In this document: positions 9,156 through 21,167 of the stretch, one piece after another
Layout: each line of letters begins with the position of its first letter
Position numbering within the stretch: position 1 is the stretch's first letter
Notes under the pieces: model-generated
Told to the model about the DNA's origin: nothing
What the model saw: only the letters and a program-made list of their open reading frames with translations
Databases searched by the model: none
Assembly: GCF_002355735.1 (NCBI RefSeq)
Contig: NZ_AP014879.1
Coordinates: 1,488,001-1,552,000, forward strand
Direction: 5' to 3'
Length of the DNA stretch: 64,000 nt
Origin: Sulfuricaulis limicola
GTDB taxonomy: Bacteria; Pseudomonadota; Gammaproteobacteria; Acidiferrobacterales; Sulfurifustaceae
Program-made: the position numbers and the translations under genes

Positions 9156-10226
9156 CTAAAACAGCGAATCCACCGAGTAGCCGGCCTTTTCCAGAATCAC
9201 CCGCAGGCGCTTGAGGGCCTCGACCTGGATCTGGCGCACGCGTTCACGCGTGACGCCGATGTCGGCGCCGACCTCTTCCAGGGTGGAAATCTCGCGGTGA
9301 TTGAGGCCGAAGCGGCGCTCGACCACTTCGCGTTGCTTGTCGTTGAGTTCGTTCAGCCATTGCTGGATCAGCTGCTGCAGGTCGTCGCGTTGCAGCACCT
9401 TCTCGGGATCGGGCGTGCGCTCGTCGGCGATGGCATCCAGCAGCGAGCGGTCCGGATCGTCATCCAGCGGCGCGTCCACGGAGGCGACGCGCTCATTGAG
9501 GCCCAGCATGCCCTTCACGTCCTCCACCGGCTTGTCGAGCAGGTTGGCGACTTCCTCCGGTGACGGTTCGTGATCCAGCTTCTGCGACAGGTAGCGCGCG
9601 GCGCGCTGGTAGATGTTGATTTCCTTGAGCACGTGCACCGGCAGGCGGATGGTGCGCGTCTGGTTCATGATGCCGCGCTCGATGGTCTGCCGTATCCACC
9701 AGGTGGCGTAGGTCGAAAACCGGAAACCGCGCTCGGGATCGAACTTTTCCACCGCGCGGATCAGGCCGAGATTGCCTTCCTCGATGAGATCGAGCAAGGA
9801 AAGGCCACGGTTCATGTAACGCCGCGCGATCTTGACCACCAGGCGCAGGTTGCTTTCGATCATGCGCTTGCGCGCCTTGCCGTCGCCCTTCTGCGCCTTG
9901 CGCGCGAAAAACACCTCTTCCTCGGCGGACAGCAGCGGCGAGAAGCCGATTTCCTTCAGGTAAATCCGGGTGGCGTCCGCATGGGAATAATAGGTATCCC
10001 GTGGCTCTTTCCCGGCGGTTTCGGGTTCATCGTCCTCGGCCGCCGCCTTGGCCGGGGTTTCCTCCGCCGTTTCGGTTTCCGCTTCTTCCTCGGTTTCCTC
10101 CGCCGGAGCGAGAGCTTCGTCTTCGACCTCTTCAGCTTCCGGCGATACCTTGACGGGCTCGGTCTTGGCTCCGGACTTGGCCTTGCCTTTTTTGACTGTG
10201 GGGTGGGACGGTTTGCGTGGCGGCAT
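9156..10226 (-). CDS. rpoS: RNA polymerase sigma factor RpoS
   Basis: Stationary-phase / general stress sigma factor. Length is 356 residues. Region 1.2-2 begins at [21 protein letters not shown] (about 84). Region 2 shows [31 protein letters not shown] and [18 protein letters not shown]; region 4.2 ends in [20 protein letters not shown]. Its identity as RpoS rather than another sigma-70 member rests on the SPLLSAEEE region and on its position after surE-pcm-nlpD. The first 83 residues are longer than in E. coli: a basic Pro/Lys stretch (1-28) and then a Glu-rich stretch (29-75). Only 2 bases separate it from nlpD, so an internal nlpD promoter is likely. Confidence 0.95.
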   Translation of the reverse strand: MPPRKPSHPTVKKGKAKSGAKTEPVKVSPEAEEVEDEALAPAEETEEEAETETAEETPAKAAAEDDEPETAGKEPRDTYYSHADATRIYLKEIGFSPLLSAEEEVFFARKAQKGDGKARKRMIESNLRLVVKIARRYMNRGLSLLDLIEEGNLGLIRAVEKFDPERGFRFSTYATWWIRQTIERGIMNQTRTIRLPVHVLKEINIYQRAARYLSQKLDHEPSPEEVANLLDKPVEDVKGMLGLNERVASVDAPLDDDPDRSLLDAIADERTPDPEKVLQRDDLQQLIQQWLNELNDKQREVVERRFGLNHREISTLEEVGADIGVTRERVRQIQVEALKRLRVILEKAGYSVDSLF

Positions 10227-10228
10227 AA

Positions 10229-10984
10229 TTACTTTTTGGGAAGATAATCCAGCGGATCCACCGGGGCGCCGCGATATCGCACTTCGAAATGCAGCTTGGC
10301 TCTGTCGGTGCCGCTGCTGCCCATGTCGGCGATTTTCTGGCCGCGTTTTATCACATTACCTTCCCTGACGTAAATCTTGTCGCAGTGGGCATAAGCGCTC
10401 AGGAAATCTTCGTCATGCTTGATGATAATAAGCTGTCCGTAACCGCGAAGTCCACCTCCCTGATACACCACTTGCCCGGCTTCCGCCGCGAGGATCGGCT
10501 GTCCGGTCTTGCCGGCGATGTCGACGCCCTTGTTCGGTCCGTTGGCGGAAAAGCGCTCCAGCAATTCGCCCTGCGCCGGCCACGTCCAGGACAGCCTTCT
10601 GGCCGCCACTGCCGGCACGCGCGGTGCCGGTTTGGCCGGCGGCGGTTTTTTCTGGACGTCCACCCGGGGCGGAGGCGGCGGTGCCGGACGCGGTGCCGGT
10701 TCCGTGCCGGACGGCGGAAACAACTGCAGGCGCTGCCCGGGCTTGATGACATACGGAGGAGGAATCCGGTTCCAGCGCGCGACGTCCTGGTAGTCGCGCC
10801 CGGATTCCCAGGCGATGCTGTAAAGCGTGTCACCCGGCTGCACCACGCGGTAGGCGCCGGCGGGTTGCCGCAAGCTTCGGCCCTGCTCGCTGACCGGAGA
10901 CAGGGGAAAGCTGCCGCAGGCGACCATGAGGAGCGCCGGCAAAACAGAGGCGCACAATTTCAGGCAGGTCTTCATCCGTTCCAT
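10229..10984 (-). CDS. nlpD: LysM/M23 lipoprotein NlpD
   Basis: Outer-membrane lipoprotein that activates the amidase AmiC for septal peptidoglycan splitting. Length is 251 residues. Signal peptide with lipobox VACG, lipidated Cys at 23; LysM domain about 44-90 ([20 protein letters not shown]); a Pro-rich linker; degenerate LytM/M23 domain about 150-248 ([46 protein letters not shown]). As in E. coli NlpD, the first Zn-binding His is replaced (NKGVD), so it should not be an active peptidase. It is the penultimate gene of the surE-pcm-nlpD-rpoS cluster. Confidence 0.93.
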   Translation of the reverse strand: MERMKTCLKLCASVLPALLMVACGSFPLSPVSEQGRSLRQPAGAYRVVQPGDTLYSIAWESGRDYQDVARWNRIPPPYVIKPGQRLQLFPPSGTEPAPRPAPPPPPRVDVQKKPPPAKPAPRVPAVAARRLSWTWPAQGELLERFSANGPNKGVDIAGKTGQPILAAEAGQVVYQGGGLRGYGQLIIIKHDEDFLSAYAHCDKIYVREGNVIKRGQKIADMGSSGTDRAKLHFEVRYRGAPVDPLDYLPKK

Positions 10985-11006
10985 CCCGGGCGGGAACGTC
11001 GCGGCT

Positions 11007-11660
11007 TCAGAGCGAATCTCTCACCAGCGGGACAAAATTGACCAGCTCAAGGCGTTCCTGGACCGGGCCTTTATCCGTCTGCTGCACCAGCAGCAGCTCC
11101 TGCATCGTCGGCCCGCCCACCGGGATGACCAGCCGGCCGCCGGGCGCCAGCTGTTCCAGCAGCGCCGGCGGAACCGCCGCCGGCGCGGCCGTGACGATGA
11201 TCCCGTCATAGGGAGCGTGTTCCTTCCAGCCCCAGCTGCCGTCGGAGAGCTTGATGTGGACGTTGCGGCAGCCGATCTCGCGCAGCCGCTTGCGCGCCAG
11301 TTTCATCAACGGCTCGATGCGCTCCACGGAGTAGATTTCGTCCACCATGCCGGCCAGCACCGCGGTCTGGTAACCGGAACCGGTGCCGACCTCCAGCACC
11401 TTCTTCAGGCGCCCGCCGGCAAGCAGGGCCTGGGTCATGAGCGCCACGATATAGGGCTGGGAGATGGTCTGACCATGGCCGATGGGCAGGGCCGTGTCCT
11501 CGTAAGCGCGGCTGGCCAGGGCTTCGTCGACGAATACATGGCGCGGCACATGGAGGATGGCCTCCAGCACACGCTCATCACGAATCCCCTCCTCGCGCAG
11601 TCGCTGGATGAGGCGGTCGCGGGTGCGCCGCGAAGTCATGCCGATGCCGTGGACGTCCAT
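11007..11660 (-). CDS. pcm: Protein-L-isoaspartate O-methyltransferase
   Basis: Uses S-adenosylmethionine to methylate L-isoaspartyl residues in aged proteins and start their repair. The SAM motif I is [16 protein letters not shown]; the family marker [17 protein letters not shown] is present. I use the ATG at 11658-11660, which has GGTGAG close upstream. The E. coli-like start MTSRR (ATG at 11637-11639) is an alternative with no visible ribosome site. It lies between surE and nlpD in the standard order. Confidence 0.93.
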   Translation of the reverse strand: MDVHGIGMTSRRTRDRLIQRLREEGIRDERVLEAILHVPRHVFVDEALASRAYEDTALPIGHGQTISQPYIVALMTQALLAGGRLKKVLEVGTGSGYQTAVLAGMVDEIYSVERIEPLMKLARKRLREIGCRNVHIKLSDGSWGWKEHAPYDGIIVTAAPAAVPPALLEQLAPGGRLVIPVGGPTMQELLLVQQTDKGPVQERLELVNFVPLVRDSL

Positions 11661-11694
11661 TCTCACCGGTAGTCTTGCCTTAAAGTCGGTCCCG

Positions 11695-12441
11695 CTAGAT
11701 TTTCCTGAGCCAGGCAGAAACCTGATCCAGTGCAGTATAACGGGTCAAATCCACATGCAAAGGGGTGATGGAAACGAAATGATTGCGGATGGCGTGAAAA
11801 TCCGTCCCGGGTCCCGCGTCGGATTCCGCGCCGGGCGCCCCCACCCAGTAGACCGGATTGCCATGCGGATCGCTGGTACGAATCACCGGTTCGGCCTTGT
11901 GACGATGCCCGAGACGCGTGGCTTCGAAGCCCGCGAGTCGCTCGACCGGCACGTCCGGCACATTTACGTTCAATATAGTATCCGCCGGCAGGGATTCGGG
12001 CTTCAGTTTTTCCAGCAGCCGCAGCGTCACCTGTGCCGCGGTTTCAAAATGTGCTCCGGCCTTGCCCGCCAGCGACACGGCGATGGCCGGCAGCCCGAGG
12101 AAACGCCCTTCCATCGCCGCCGCCACCGTGCCGGAGTAGATCACGTCATCGCCGAGATTGGCACCGCGGTTGATGCCGGCGATCACGATGTCAGGCTCCT
12201 GCTCCAGCAGCCCGGTGATCGCCAGATGCACGCAATCGGTCGGCGTGCCGTCGACAAAGTAAAAACCGTTGCCGGCCTTCTGCGCGCGCAGCGGATGGGT
12301 CAGCGTGAGAGAGTTGCTGGCGCCGCTGCGGTCGCGCTCCGGCGCCACTACGTCCACCTGCGCCACCTGCACGAGCGCCTTGGCCAGGCAGGCAAGGCCG
12401 GGAGCGAGATAGCCGTCGTCGTTGCTTAATAGTATTCGCAT
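11695..12441 (-). CDS. surE: 5'/3'-nucleotidase SurE
   Basis: Metal-dependent nucleotidase/exopolyphosphatase. Length is 248 residues from [16 protein letters not shown], where D8 and D9 are the metal ligands; the family residues [11 protein letters not shown] and [27 protein letters not shown] are intact. The start is ATG at 12439-12441, because the domain begins there and the upstream in-frame bases belong to an interspersed repeat (TCATTCCCGCGGGG). It is the first gene of the rpoS cluster. Confidence 0.95.
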   Translation of the reverse strand: MRILLSNDDGYLAPGLACLAKALVQVAQVDVVAPERDRSGASNSLTLTHPLRAQKAGNGFYFVDGTPTDCVHLAITGLLEQEPDIVIAGINRGANLGDDVIYSGTVAAAMEGRFLGLPAIAVSLAGKAGAHFETAAQVTLRLLEKLKPESLPADTILNVNVPDVPVERLAGFEATRLGHRHKAEPVIRTSDPHGNPVYWVGAPGAESDAGPGTDFHAIRNHFVSITPLHVDLTRYTALDQVSAWLRKI

Positions 12442-13067
<626 letters not shown>

Positions 13068-13122
13068 TTTGTGTATTTGCGTGGAAGGGTCCCGCATGAT
13101 GTACCGCAGAGTTGCGGGCGCC

Positions 13123-13150
13123 ATCATACCGGAGAATCCGCTTGAAACAA
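13123..13150 (-). promoter_or_regulatory. Sigma-70 promoter of tRNA-Pro
   Basis: On the minus strand, TTGTTT (13145-13150), a 16-base spacer, then TATGAT (13123-13128). A GC-rich stretch GGCGCCCGC follows, like the discriminator of stringently controlled stable-RNA promoters. The predicted start is near 13116, about 49 nt before the mature 5' end. Confidence 0.6.
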
Positions 13151-13157
13151 GAATAAT

Positions 13158-13517
13158 TTAGAGTTTCTTCAGCATGTCCAGGACATCTTCCAGCTCGTTG
13201 ATGAGCGTCTTGATGGCCTGTTGACGATTGACATCCAACGGCGCGGGGTTGTCCAGCTCAAGCTTGTTGCGTGCGCCGCTGATGGTGAACCCTTCTACAT
13301 AAAGCAGGCTGCGGATCTGCCGGATCAGGACCACGTCGTGGCGCTGATAATAGCGGCGGTTGCCGCGACGCTTGACCGGCTTCAGCTGGGGAAACTCCTG
13401 TTCCCAATAGCGCAACACATGCGGCTTGACCGCACACAGCTCGCTCACCTCACCGATGGTGAAGTAGCGCTTGCCGGGGATCGTGGGAAGCTCGTGATTC
13501 TCGCCGGGGTCAAGCAT
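13158..13517 (-). CDS. MerR-family regulator next to ihfA
   Basis: A 119-residue protein with a MerR winged helix at the N-terminus: [26 protein letters not shown], then [21 protein letters not shown] short C-terminal helix (about 100-119) could dimerise. No metal-binding cysteine pattern is visible, so the effector is unknown. It overlaps the end of ihfA by 8 bases, the conserved ihfA-merR arrangement of many gamma- and betaproteobacteria. Its regulatory targets have not been inferred. Confidence 0.88.
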   Translation of the reverse strand: MLDPGENHELPTIPGKRYFTIGEVSELCAVKPHVLRYWEQEFPQLKPVKRRGNRRYYQRHDVVLIRQIRSLLYVEGFTISGARNKLELDNPAPLDVNRQQAIKTLINELEDVLDMLKKL

Positions 13518-13842
13518 TCAGTTCCGCCTGCTCTTTGAACTTTTCACGGTTCGCACTGGCGTTCTGCTCGACTCGTTCCTTGAGTTTGTGGCTGGCGCGA
13601 AAGGTGACCACGCGCCGGGCGGTGATGGGGATCTCCTCGCCGGTCTTGGGGTTGCGGCCGGGACGGGAGTTCTTCTGGCGTAACGAAAAGTTGCCGAAAC
13701 CGGACAGTTTTACCTGTTCCCCTTCGGCCAATGCCCCCCGTATTTTTTCAAAGAAAATCTCGACAAATTCCTTTGCCTCCCGCTTGTTCAGACCCAGCTC
13801 GTTAAACAGGTTTTCCGCAAGATCTGCTTTGGTCAATGCCAT
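13510..13842 (-). CDS. ihfA: Integration host factor subunit alpha
   Basis: DNA-bending nucleoid protein that forms a heterodimer with IhfB. Length is 110 residues; it starts [31 protein letters not shown], with the HU/IHF signature [26 protein letters not shown] (the intercalating Pro lies in this arm). Its position after pheT is the standard order and separates IhfA from HU. IHF commonly assists sigma-54 promoters such as the one at 4451. The C-terminal tail (FKEQAELNA) is somewhat longer than in E. coli. Confidence 0.95.
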   Translation of the reverse strand: MALTKADLAENLFNELGLNKREAKEFVEIFFEKIRGALAEGEQVKLSGFGNFSLRQKNSRPGRNPKTGEEIPITARRVVTFRASHKLKERVEQNASANREKFKEQAELNA

Positions 13843-13879
13843 AGGTCGATACCTTCTTTTCTTTATGCCAGAGGTACTT

Positions 13880-16261
13880 TTACTGACGCGGCCGGGCGCC
13901 CAGCCCGGTCTGCAGGGCGGTCATGACCTGCGTCATCACCCGCTCCACATCGTCCTCATTAAGAGTGCGCGAAGAGTCCTGCAAGGTCAAGCCCAGAGCC
14001 AAACTTTTTCTTCCGGAATCAATGCCTTTCCCGCGATATTCGTCAAATAGCTCAAGGTTTACCAGCAAGGTTCCGGCCGCCTTTTGCACACAATCCAGAA
14101 CGGCTTGGGCCGATGTGGAATCATCTACAAGGATAGCAAGATCACGCCGGATGGAAGGAAATCTTGAAAATTCATGGAAAATAGGGATTTTCCCGTTCCG
14201 CAACGCCGCGAGCTTGAGCTCAAACAGCACCACCGGACGATCCAGACCCAATCGGGATTGTGCCCCGGGATGCAGCACGCCCAACAAGCCGATCCGGCCG
14301 TCTCCCTCCCGATGAATCTCTGCCGTTTGTCCCGGATGCAGGGCCGGGTGTTGCCCGGGCTGGAAACGGACGAACGACCCAATGCCGGCCAAAACCAGCA
14401 AGGCCTCCACATCGGCCTTCATGTCGTGAAAATCCACCGCCCGACGCGGCAGTCCCCACTGCTCCGTCAAAGCCTCGCCGCAGACAGCGCCAGCCAGCAC
14501 GGGCTCCTCGTGAAAGCCTTCCCCCTGCGGCAGGAAGATGCGGCCTAGCTCAAAAAACCGTATCCGGGTCTGCTGGCGGTTCTGGTTGTAAAGGATGGTC
14601 TGCAGCAGACCAGGCCAGAGTGAGGTGCGCATGACCGCCATGTCCGCGCTGATCGGGTTGGCCAGCCGGGCCGGGCTCAGTTGCGGATCGATCAGGGCCT
14701 GGATGCCAGGCTCGACGAAGCTGTAGGTCACGGCCTCCTGGTAATCACGGTCGATCAGGCCGGCACGCAGGCGGGATTCACCGATATCCGACTCCGGCAC
14801 CGGGCTGGCCGCCATGTCCAGGCGCGGGCGCCGGCTCGGCAGCCTGTCGTAGCCATGAATGCGCGCGATCTCCTCGATCAGGTCCACTTCACGGCTGATA
14901 TCGAAACGATAAGAAGGCGGCGTGACCGTCCATTTATTCCCTGCCTTCTTCGGTTTCATGCCGAGACGCTGCAGAATGATCTCCGCGTCTTTTGCGGGCA
15001 TGTCCAGACCCAGCAGCCGTTTGACGCGCTCCAGGCGAAGGGAAACCGGGGAGACGCGTGGCAGATGACGCTTCACGGTCTGCTCTATCACAGGCCCCGG
15101 CTTGCCGCCGACGATGTCCAGGATCAGGGCGGTGGCCCGCTCCATGGCCAGCCGCTGCAAGGCCGGATCCACGCCGCGCTCGAAACGGTAGGATGAATCC
15201 GTTTGCAGGCCATGCTCGCGCGCCCGCACCGAAATGGTTCCCGGCCGGAACCAAGCGCTCTCCAGAAACAAATCGCGGGTGCTGTCGCTCACGGCGGAAT
15301 CCATCCCGCCCATGATGCCGGCCAGGGCCAGCGGCTGCACATCATCGGCGATCAGCAGGCTGCCCGGCCTGGGCGTCAAGCGGTTGCCGTCCAGCAGAAC
15401 CAGCGACTCATCCTTCGCGGCGTGGCGCACGTGAATCGCGCCATGGATTTTCGAAAAATCGAAGGCATGCATCGGCTGGCCCAGCTCGAGCATCACGTAA
15501 TTGGTGACGTCCACCACCGGATGTATGCTGCGGATACCGGAGCGACGCAGCTTTTCCTTGATCCACATCGGCGTGATGGCTTGCGCGTTGATGCCGGTCA
15601 CCACGCGCCCGATGTAATGCGGGCAGTCCTGCTGCGCCTCCAGCTTGACCGGAATACGCAGTCGATGTTTCGGTTTCACCGGTTTGATGGCGGGGGATTT
15701 CATTTTTACGCCGGTGATGGCCGTGAGTTCGCGCGCGAGACCGGCGACGCTCAGGCAATCACCACGGTTAGGCGTCAGCTCGACTTCCAGCGCACTGTCA
15801 TCCAGACCGAGGTATTCCGTTATGGACGTTCCAGGTTTGGCATCGGCACCCAGCGCCAACAGGCCCTCGGCCGACTCGGCCAGTCCCAGCTCCTGCGCGG
15901 AACAGAGCATGCCGGAGGAAGCCACGCCGCGGATTTCCGTGCGTTTGATCGTCATGCCGTTCGGCAACGTGGCGCCTTCCAGCGCCACCGGGGCACGCAT
16001 GCCAACCGCGGCATTCACCGCGCCGCAGACGATGTCGAGCGCATTGCCCTTGCCGATGTCGACGCGACAGAGTCTGAGCTTGTCAGCGGAAGGATGCGGC
16101 GCGATGGAAACGATTTTGCCGACAACGACCTTGTCCAGTTTCGGCGCCACGGGTTCCACGGCGCCGACTTCCAGCCCGGCCATGGTCAGGCGATGCGCCA
16201 GCGCCTGAGTGTCGAGCTTGGGCGACACCCACTCACGCAGCCATTTTTCGCTGATTTTCAT
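13880..16261 (-). CDS. pheT: Phenylalanine-tRNA ligase beta subunit
   Basis: Large subunit of the heterotetrameric PheRS. Length is 793 residues, full size. The N-terminal tRNA-binding EMAP-like domain (about 40-150) shows [24 protein letters not shown]. The B3/B4 editing domain, the B5 domain and the core fold follow (SRRPRLDM region). The C-terminal ferredoxin-fold anticodon-binding domain ends in [19 protein letters not shown]. It lies downstream of pheS, with an inverted repeat in the 91-base gap, unusual for a pair normally spaced by only a few bases. Confidence 0.97.
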   Translation of the reverse strand: MKISEKWLREWVSPKLDTQALAHRLTMAGLEVGAVEPVAPKLDKVVVGKIVSIAPHPSADKLRLCRVDIGKGNALDIVCGAVNAAVGMRAPVALEGATLPNGMTIKRTEIRGVASSGMLCSAQELGLAESAEGLLALGADAKPGTSITEYLGLDDSALEVELTPNRGDCLSVAGLARELTAITGVKMKSPAIKPVKPKHRLRIPVKLEAQQDCPHYIGRVVTGINAQAITPMWIKEKLRRSGIRSIHPVVDVTNYVMLELGQPMHAFDFSKIHGAIHVRHAAKDESLVLLDGNRLTPRPGSLLIADDVQPLALAGIMGGMDSAVSDSTRDLFLESAWFRPGTISVRAREHGLQTDSSYRFERGVDPALQRLAMERATALILDIVGGKPGPVIEQTVKRHLPRVSPVSLRLERVKRLLGLDMPAKDAEIILQRLGMKPKKAGNKWTVTPPSYRFDISREVDLIEEIARIHGYDRLPSRRPRLDMAASPVPESDIGESRLRAGLIDRDYQEAVTYSFVEPGIQALIDPQLSPARLANPISADMAVMRTSLWPGLLQTILYNQNRQQTRIRFFELGRIFLPQGEGFHEEPVLAGAVCGEALTEQWGLPRRAVDFHDMKADVEALLVLAGIGSFVRFQPGQHPALHPGQTAEIHREGDGRIGLLGVLHPGAQSRLGLDRPVVLFELKLAALRNGKIPIFHEFSRFPSIRRDLAILVDDSTSAQAVLDCVQKAAGTLLVNLELFDEYRGKGIDSGRKSLALGLTLQDSSRTLNEDDVERVMTQVMTALQTGLGARPRQ

Positions 16262-16276
16262 AATTAATTCTTAATG

Positions 16277-16352
16277 GACAGGACTTACAGGATTAACAGG
16301 ATTCAAGTTACAGCAACATGTTTTCTAATCCTGTAAATCCCGTTAATCCTGT

Positions 16353-16353
<1 letters not shown>
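16277..16353. repeat. Intergenic inverted repeat of ACAGGATT units
   Basis: Between pheS and pheT. Arms: GACAGGACTTACAGGATT and AACAGGATT on the left; TAATCCTGTAAATCCCG and TTAATCCTGTC on the right. On the coding strand the pheS stop TAG is directly followed by ACAGGATTAAC, so the repeat begins exactly at the end of the gene. Confidence 0.9.
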
Positions 16354-17396
<1,043 letters not shown>

Positions 17397-17434
17397 TCAT
17401 TTTCCTGCCAAGAGCGCATAACAAAAGATATTAA

Positions 17435-17504
17435 CCGCCAAGACGCCAAGGACGCCAAGTTTTTTATTTCTAAAAATGCTTTTCTTGGCGCTCTTGGCGT
17501 CTTG
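17435..17504. repeat. Intergenic inverted repeat of CGCCAAG units
   Basis: Upstream of pheS. The left arm carries CGCCAAGA, CGCCAAGGA, CGCCAAGT; the right arm is CTTGGCGCTCTTGGCGTCTTG; loop A/T-rich. The architecture matches the ACAGGATT and CACAGAG families, with a different 8-9-nt unit. Confidence 0.85.
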
Positions 17505-17603
17505 ATGCGCGCCATCCCTGGCGCGCACCCCTTCGGGGCGTACTGAAGTACGTCCAATTTTGCTCCCGACAAAATTGTGGCGGTTCAAAATCATTTTTAT
17601 CAT

Positions 17604-17638
17604 AAAAAAAGGGAAAGGCCGGTTGACCTTTCCCTTTC
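17604..17638 (-). terminator. Intrinsic terminator after rplT
   Basis: On the minus strand, AAAGGGAAAGGTC pairs with GGCCTTTCCCTTT around an AACC loop and runs into seven T residues. It lies about 44 bases after the rplT stop and closes the infC-rpmI-rplT unit before pheS. Confidence 0.9.
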
Positions 17639-17681
17639 TGTATTACCGCATCATGAGGCAGCGCGTGCCGCCATCAGGATA

Positions 17682-18041
17682 TCAGCTTGCCAGGGCCGCC
17701 TTGGCCTTGTCGGCCAGAACGGAAAAGGATTGCTTGTCGTGCACCGCAATGTCGGCCAGGACCTTGCGATCGATGTCGATAGTAGCCTTTTTGAGCCCGT
17801 TCATAAATCGGCTGTACGAAAGACCGCACTCGCGCGCGGCGGCATTGATGCGCGCGATCCACAGGGCGCGGAATTCGCGCTTGCGGACGCGCCGGTCGCG
17901 ATAGGCGTACTGGCCGGACTTGGCGACCGCCTGCTTGGCGACGCGGTAAACCTTGCGACGCGCGTTGTAGTAACCCTTGGCCTGCGACAGCACCTTCTTG
18001 TGGCGCGCGCCGGCCGTGACTCCACGTTTGACTCTTGGCAT
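17682..18041 (-). CDS. rplT: 50S ribosomal protein L20
   Basis: Early-assembly 23S rRNA-binding protein, 119 residues. It begins [29 protein letters not shown], with family motifs [26 protein letters not shown] and [11 protein letters not shown]. It follows rpmI by 12 bases. In E. coli L20 represses rpmI-rplT translation; whether the leader structure exists here was not modelled. Confidence 0.98.
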   Translation of the reverse strand: MPRVKRGVTAGARHKKVLSQAKGYYNARRKVYRVAKQAVAKSGQYAYRDRRVRKREFRALWIARINAAARECGLSYSRFMNGLKKATIDIDRKVLADIAVHDKQSFSVLADKAKAALAS

Positions 18042-18053
18042 GTTCTATTCTCC

Positions 18054-18251
18054 TCAGCTGTACGGCAACAAGCGGCGCAGGCCGGCGACATCGGTGCTGT
18101 ACACCGTGGTCGTGCCGCGCAGATGACGCTTACGCTTGGAGCTTTTTTTGGTGAGGATATGGCGCAGATGCGAGCGCGAACGCTTGAATCCGCCACCCGC
18201 GGTTTTTTTGAATCGCTTGGCCGCGGCGCGATTGGTTTTCAGCTTGGGCAT
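18054..18251 (-). CDS. rpmI: 50S ribosomal protein L35
   Basis: Small basic ribosomal protein, 65 residues, usual length. It begins [28 protein letters not shown], with the C-terminal stretch [11 protein letters not shown]. It lies between infC and rplT. The 146-base gap after infC contains an inverted repeat (18331-18385), so read-through from infC may be attenuated (inference). Confidence 0.98.
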   Translation of the reverse strand: MPKLKTNRAAAKRFKKTAGGGFKRSRSHLRHILTKKSSKRKRHLRGTTTVYSTDVAGLRRLLPYS

Positions 18252-18330
18252 GTTTGGTACTCCTTGAAGTAAGCGCCTGCGGGCACATGCATGGCCCGTT
18301 CGGTCGCGATTGTAAAACTATAAAACTGGT

Positions 18331-18385
18331 ACCGCAGATGAACGCAGATGATATTGGTTTTTTATTTAGTTTTATCTGCGTTCCA
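18331..18385. repeat. Intergenic inverted repeat of CGCAGATGA units
   Basis: Between infC and rpmI. Left arm ACCGCAGATGAACGCAGATGA (about two 10-nt units); right arm TTATCTGCGTT; A/T-rich loop. A shorter member of the iterated-unit hairpin type seen elsewhere in the window, with its own unit. Confidence 0.75.
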
Positions 18386-18397
18386 GAATAATAAAAG

Positions 18398-19006
18398 TCA
18401 CGTCGCCGTCTTGGTTTTGGGTTCCGCCTTCGTTTCTGTTTTTGGCGCCGCCTTCGGCGCCGGCTTTTCGCTCTTCACGGGCTTGACCGCGCCCGGCTTG
18501 GGATTCAGCACCATGACCATCTGCTTGCCTTCCAGCCGCGGATACTGCTCCACGGTGCCGTAATCCTTCAGATCGCCTTCCAGGCGCTTGAGCATTTCCA
18601 GCCCCAGCTCCTGATGCGCCAGTTCGCGTCCCCGGAAACGCAGGGTGATCTTGGTTTTGTCGCCCTCTTCCAGAAAACGGATCAGGTTGCGCAACTTGGT
18701 CTGGTAATCGCCGACATCCGTGCCGGGGCGAAACTTGACCTCCTTGATCTGAATCTGTTTCTGCTTGCGCTTGGCCGCGTGCTTGCGCTTGCTCTCTTCG
18801 TACTGGAACTTGCCGAAATCCATGATGCGGCAAACCGGCGGCTCCGCATTGGGTGAAATCTCGACAAGATCGAAACCGGCCTCTTCGGCCCGGCGCAATG
18901 CGTCACTGATGGGAACTATGCCAATTTGCTGACCGTCGTTGCTGATCAGCCTGACCTTCGGGGCATTGATGCGCCCGTTGACACGAACCTCTTTATCCGT
19001 CGCGAT
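18398..19006 (-). CDS. infC: Translation initiation factor IF-3 (AUC start, overlaps thrS)
   Basis: IF-3 binds the 30S subunit and discriminates against non-AUG starts. The first ATG (18896-18898) is too late; reading upstream in frame gives ATCGCGACGGAT, i.e. (M)[20 protein letters not shown], the true IF-3 N-terminus, starting at ATC 19004-19006 with GGAGGA 9 nt upstream. A rare AUU/AUC-type start is the basis of IF-3 autoregulation in E. coli. The start lies inside the last codons of thrS (14-base overlap). Length is 202 residues, about 20 more than usual, owing to a Lys/Pro/Ala/Thr tail after KPGAVKPVK. Confidence 0.95.
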   Translation of the reverse strand: MATDKEVRVNGRINAPKVRLISNDGQQIGIVPISDALRRAEEAGFDLVEISPNAEPPVCRIMDFGKFQYEESKRKHAAKRKQKQIQIKEVKFRPGTDVGDYQTKLRNLIRFLEEGDKTKITLRFRGRELAHQELGLEMLKRLEGDLKDYGTVEQYPRLEGKQMVMVLNPKPGAVKPVKSEKPAPKAAPKTETKAEPKTKTAT

Positions 19007-20936
19007 GTTTCTGTTCCTCCAAAATAGTAACGCCGCGGCTCGCGGCTTCCCGGGTGAGCATGGCGTGAAACGCCTCCGGCGTCATCCCGCCCAGATCCTC
19101 ACCCTTGCGCGTGCGCACGGCTAGGGTACCTTCCTGCGCCTCCTTCTTGCCAACCACCAGCAGATAGGGAATGCGCTGCAAGGTATGTTCGCGAATTTTA
19201 AAGCCTATTTTCTCGTTTCTCAAGTCAGACTCGACCCGCCAGCCCTGTTTTGACAGGGTTTGTTCCAGCTTCCGGGCGTAGTCGTGCTGATCATCGGTGA
19301 TGGTCAAAATGACCGCCTGCACCGGGGCCAGCCAGGCCGGCAGCGCCCCGGCGTGTTCCTCGATCAGGATGCCGATAAAGCGCTCCAGCGAGCCCAGAAT
19401 GGCCCGGTGCAGCATCACCGGGACCTGCTTGCTGCCGTCCTCGGCGATGTAGGTGGCGCCGAGCCGTCCCGGCATGGAGAAATCTACCTGGATGGTGCCG
19501 CACTGCCAGACCCGGCCCAGGCTGTCCTTGAGCGAGAACTCGATCTTGGGGCCGTAAAACGCCCCCTCCCCGGGCTGCAAGTCCCACCGGAGCCCCTTGG
19601 CGTTCAGCGCCTGTTCCAGGGCGTGCTCGGCCTTGTCCCAGGACTCGTCCGAACCGATGCGGTCGGGCGGACGGGTGGAGAGCTTGTAGATGACCTCGCG
19701 GAAGCCGAAATCGGCGTATACCCGGTGCAACAGGTCGATGAACGCAGAAACCTCGGCCTGAATCTGGTTCTCGGTGCAAAAGATATGGGCGTCGTCCTGC
19801 ACGAAGTTGCGCACCCGCAGCAGGCCGTGCAGGGCGCCGGACTGTTCGTTGCGATGGCAGGAACCGAACTCGGCCAACCGCAGCGGCAGGTCGCGGTAAC
19901 TCTTCAGACCCTGGTTATAAACCTGGATGTGGCAGGGACAGTTCATCGGCTTGACCGCGTAGAGCCGCTTTTCCGACTCGGTGATGAACATGTCGTGGTG
20001 GAATTTCTCCCAATGTCCGGATTTCTCCCACAGCGAGCGATCCACCAGTTGCGGCGTGCGGATCTCGCGGTAGCCGTGCTCGCGCCACAGCTGGCTCATG
20101 TACTGGACGATGGTCTGGTACAGGCGCCAGCCGCGCTCGTGCCAGAAGATCATGCCCGGCGCCTCTTCCTGCATGTGGAACAGGTCGAGTTGACGCCCGA
20201 TCTTGCGATGGTCGCGCTTCTCGGCCTCCTCGATCTGGTGCAGGTAGGCGTCGAGCGCCTCCTTGCTGGTCCAGGCGGTGCCGTAGATGCGCGCCAGCAT
20301 CTCGTTGCGCGAATCGCCGCGCCAGTAGGCGCCGGCCACCTTCATGAGCTTGAAGGCCTTGAGCTTGCCGGTCGAGGGCACGTGCGGACCGCGGCACAGG
20401 TCAATGAACTCGCCCTGGCGGTACAGCGAGATCGATTCGCCCGCGGGGATGCTGGCGATGATCTCGGCCTTGTATTCCTCGCCCATGTCACGGAAGAACT
20501 TCACCGCCTCGTCGCGCGGCATGACCGTGCGGGTCACGGGGTAATCGCGTTTCGCGATCTCCTGCATGCGCTGCTCGATTTTTGCCAGGTCTTCCTCGGT
20601 GAAGCCGCGCTTGAAGGCGAAGTCGTAGTAAAAACCGTTTTCAATAACCGGTCCGATGGTCACCTGCGCCTCGGGGAACAATTCCTTCACCGCCTGCGCC
20701 AACAGGTGTGCCGTGGAGTGGCGGATCACCTCGATCCCCTCCGGGCTCTTGTCGGTGATGATCGCGATCGTGGCGTCCTGCTCGACCAGGAACGAGGTAT
20801 CAACCAGCTTGTCGTTGACGCGCCCGGCGAGCGCGGCGCGTGCCAGGCCGGCGCCGATGCTCGCGGCAATCTCGGCGACCGTCACGGGTTTGGGATATTC
20901 ACGGCGGCTGCCGTCCGGCAGCGTGATGACTGGCAT
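18993..20936 (-). CDS. thrS: Threonine-tRNA ligase
   Basis: Class II synthetase, 647 residues, full size. Domains in order: TGS (1-65), editing domain ([16 protein letters not shown], then about 70-230), catalytic core with Zn ligands ([32 protein letters not shown]) and the C-terminal anticodon domain ([19 protein letters not shown]). Its 3' end contains the ribosome binding site and start of infC. tRNA-Val lies 95 bases upstream on the same strand. Any leader autoregulation was not assessed. Confidence 0.97.
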   Translation of the reverse strand: MPVITLPDGSRREYPKPVTVAEIAASIGAGLARAALAGRVNDKLVDTSFLVEQDATIAIITDKSPEGIEVIRHSTAHLLAQAVKELFPEAQVTIGPVIENGFYYDFAFKRGFTEEDLAKIEQRMQEIAKRDYPVTRTVMPRDEAVKFFRDMGEEYKAEIIASIPAGESISLYRQGEFIDLCRGPHVPSTGKLKAFKLMKVAGAYWRGDSRNEMLARIYGTAWTSKEALDAYLHQIEEAEKRDHRKIGRQLDLFHMQEEAPGMIFWHERGWRLYQTIVQYMSQLWREHGYREIRTPQLVDRSLWEKSGHWEKFHHDMFITESEKRLYAVKPMNCPCHIQVYNQGLKSYRDLPLRLAEFGSCHRNEQSGALHGLLRVRNFVQDDAHIFCTENQIQAEVSAFIDLLHRVYADFGFREVIYKLSTRPPDRIGSDESWDKAEHALEQALNAKGLRWDLQPGEGAFYGPKIEFSLKDSLGRVWQCGTIQVDFSMPGRLGATYIAEDGSKQVPVMLHRAILGSLERFIGILIEEHAGALPAWLAPVQAVILTITDDQHDYARKLEQTLSKQGWRVESDLRNEKIGFKIREHTLQRIPYLLVVGKKEAQEGTLAVRTRKGEDLGGMTPEAFHAMLTREAASRGVTILEEQKHRDG

Positions 20937-21030
20937 AAGAGACCCTTTCGTCAGTGGCGACCGCTACGAATGGCCGCGTAAACGGGTTTCGTTCAACTCC
21001 ACAACAACCGGCGGTGCCGGATCGAATTAA

Positions 21031-21105
21031 TGGTAGGCGCGAGTGGGATCGAACCACCGACCACCACCATGTCAAGGTGGTGCTCTACCACTGAGCTACG
21101 CGCCT
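21031..21105 (-). tRNA. tRNA-Val (anticodon GAC)
   Basis: A 75-nt cloverleaf with encoded CCA. Acceptor AGGCGCG/CGCGCCT; D-arm GCTC-AGTGGTA-GAGC; anticodon stem CCACC/GGTGG with loop TTGACAT, anticodon GAC; T-arm GGTGG-TTCGATC-CCACT. It closely resembles E. coli valV/valW in the anticodon and T arms. Located between uvrB and thrS. Confidence 0.97.
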
Positions 21106-21117
21106 GCAAGGCGCGGG

Positions 21118-21147
21118 AAAATAGCACAAACCGGCGCGCGGCCACAA
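21118..21147 (-). promoter_or_regulatory. Promoter of tRNA-Val (possibly also thrS-infC)
   Basis: Minus strand: TTGTGG (21142-21147), 18-base spacer, TATTTT (21118-21123), then a GC-rich discriminator CCCGCGCC. The start would be about 6 nt before the mature tRNA. No clear terminator separates the tRNA from thrS, so read-through is possible. Confidence 0.5.
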
Positions 21148-21167
21148 GTTTGCAACCCGTCATCCCC

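Noticed and set aside
19260-20981. A 573-residue plus-strand open frame
   Set aside because: Antisense to thrS; composition typical of a reverse-strand shadow.
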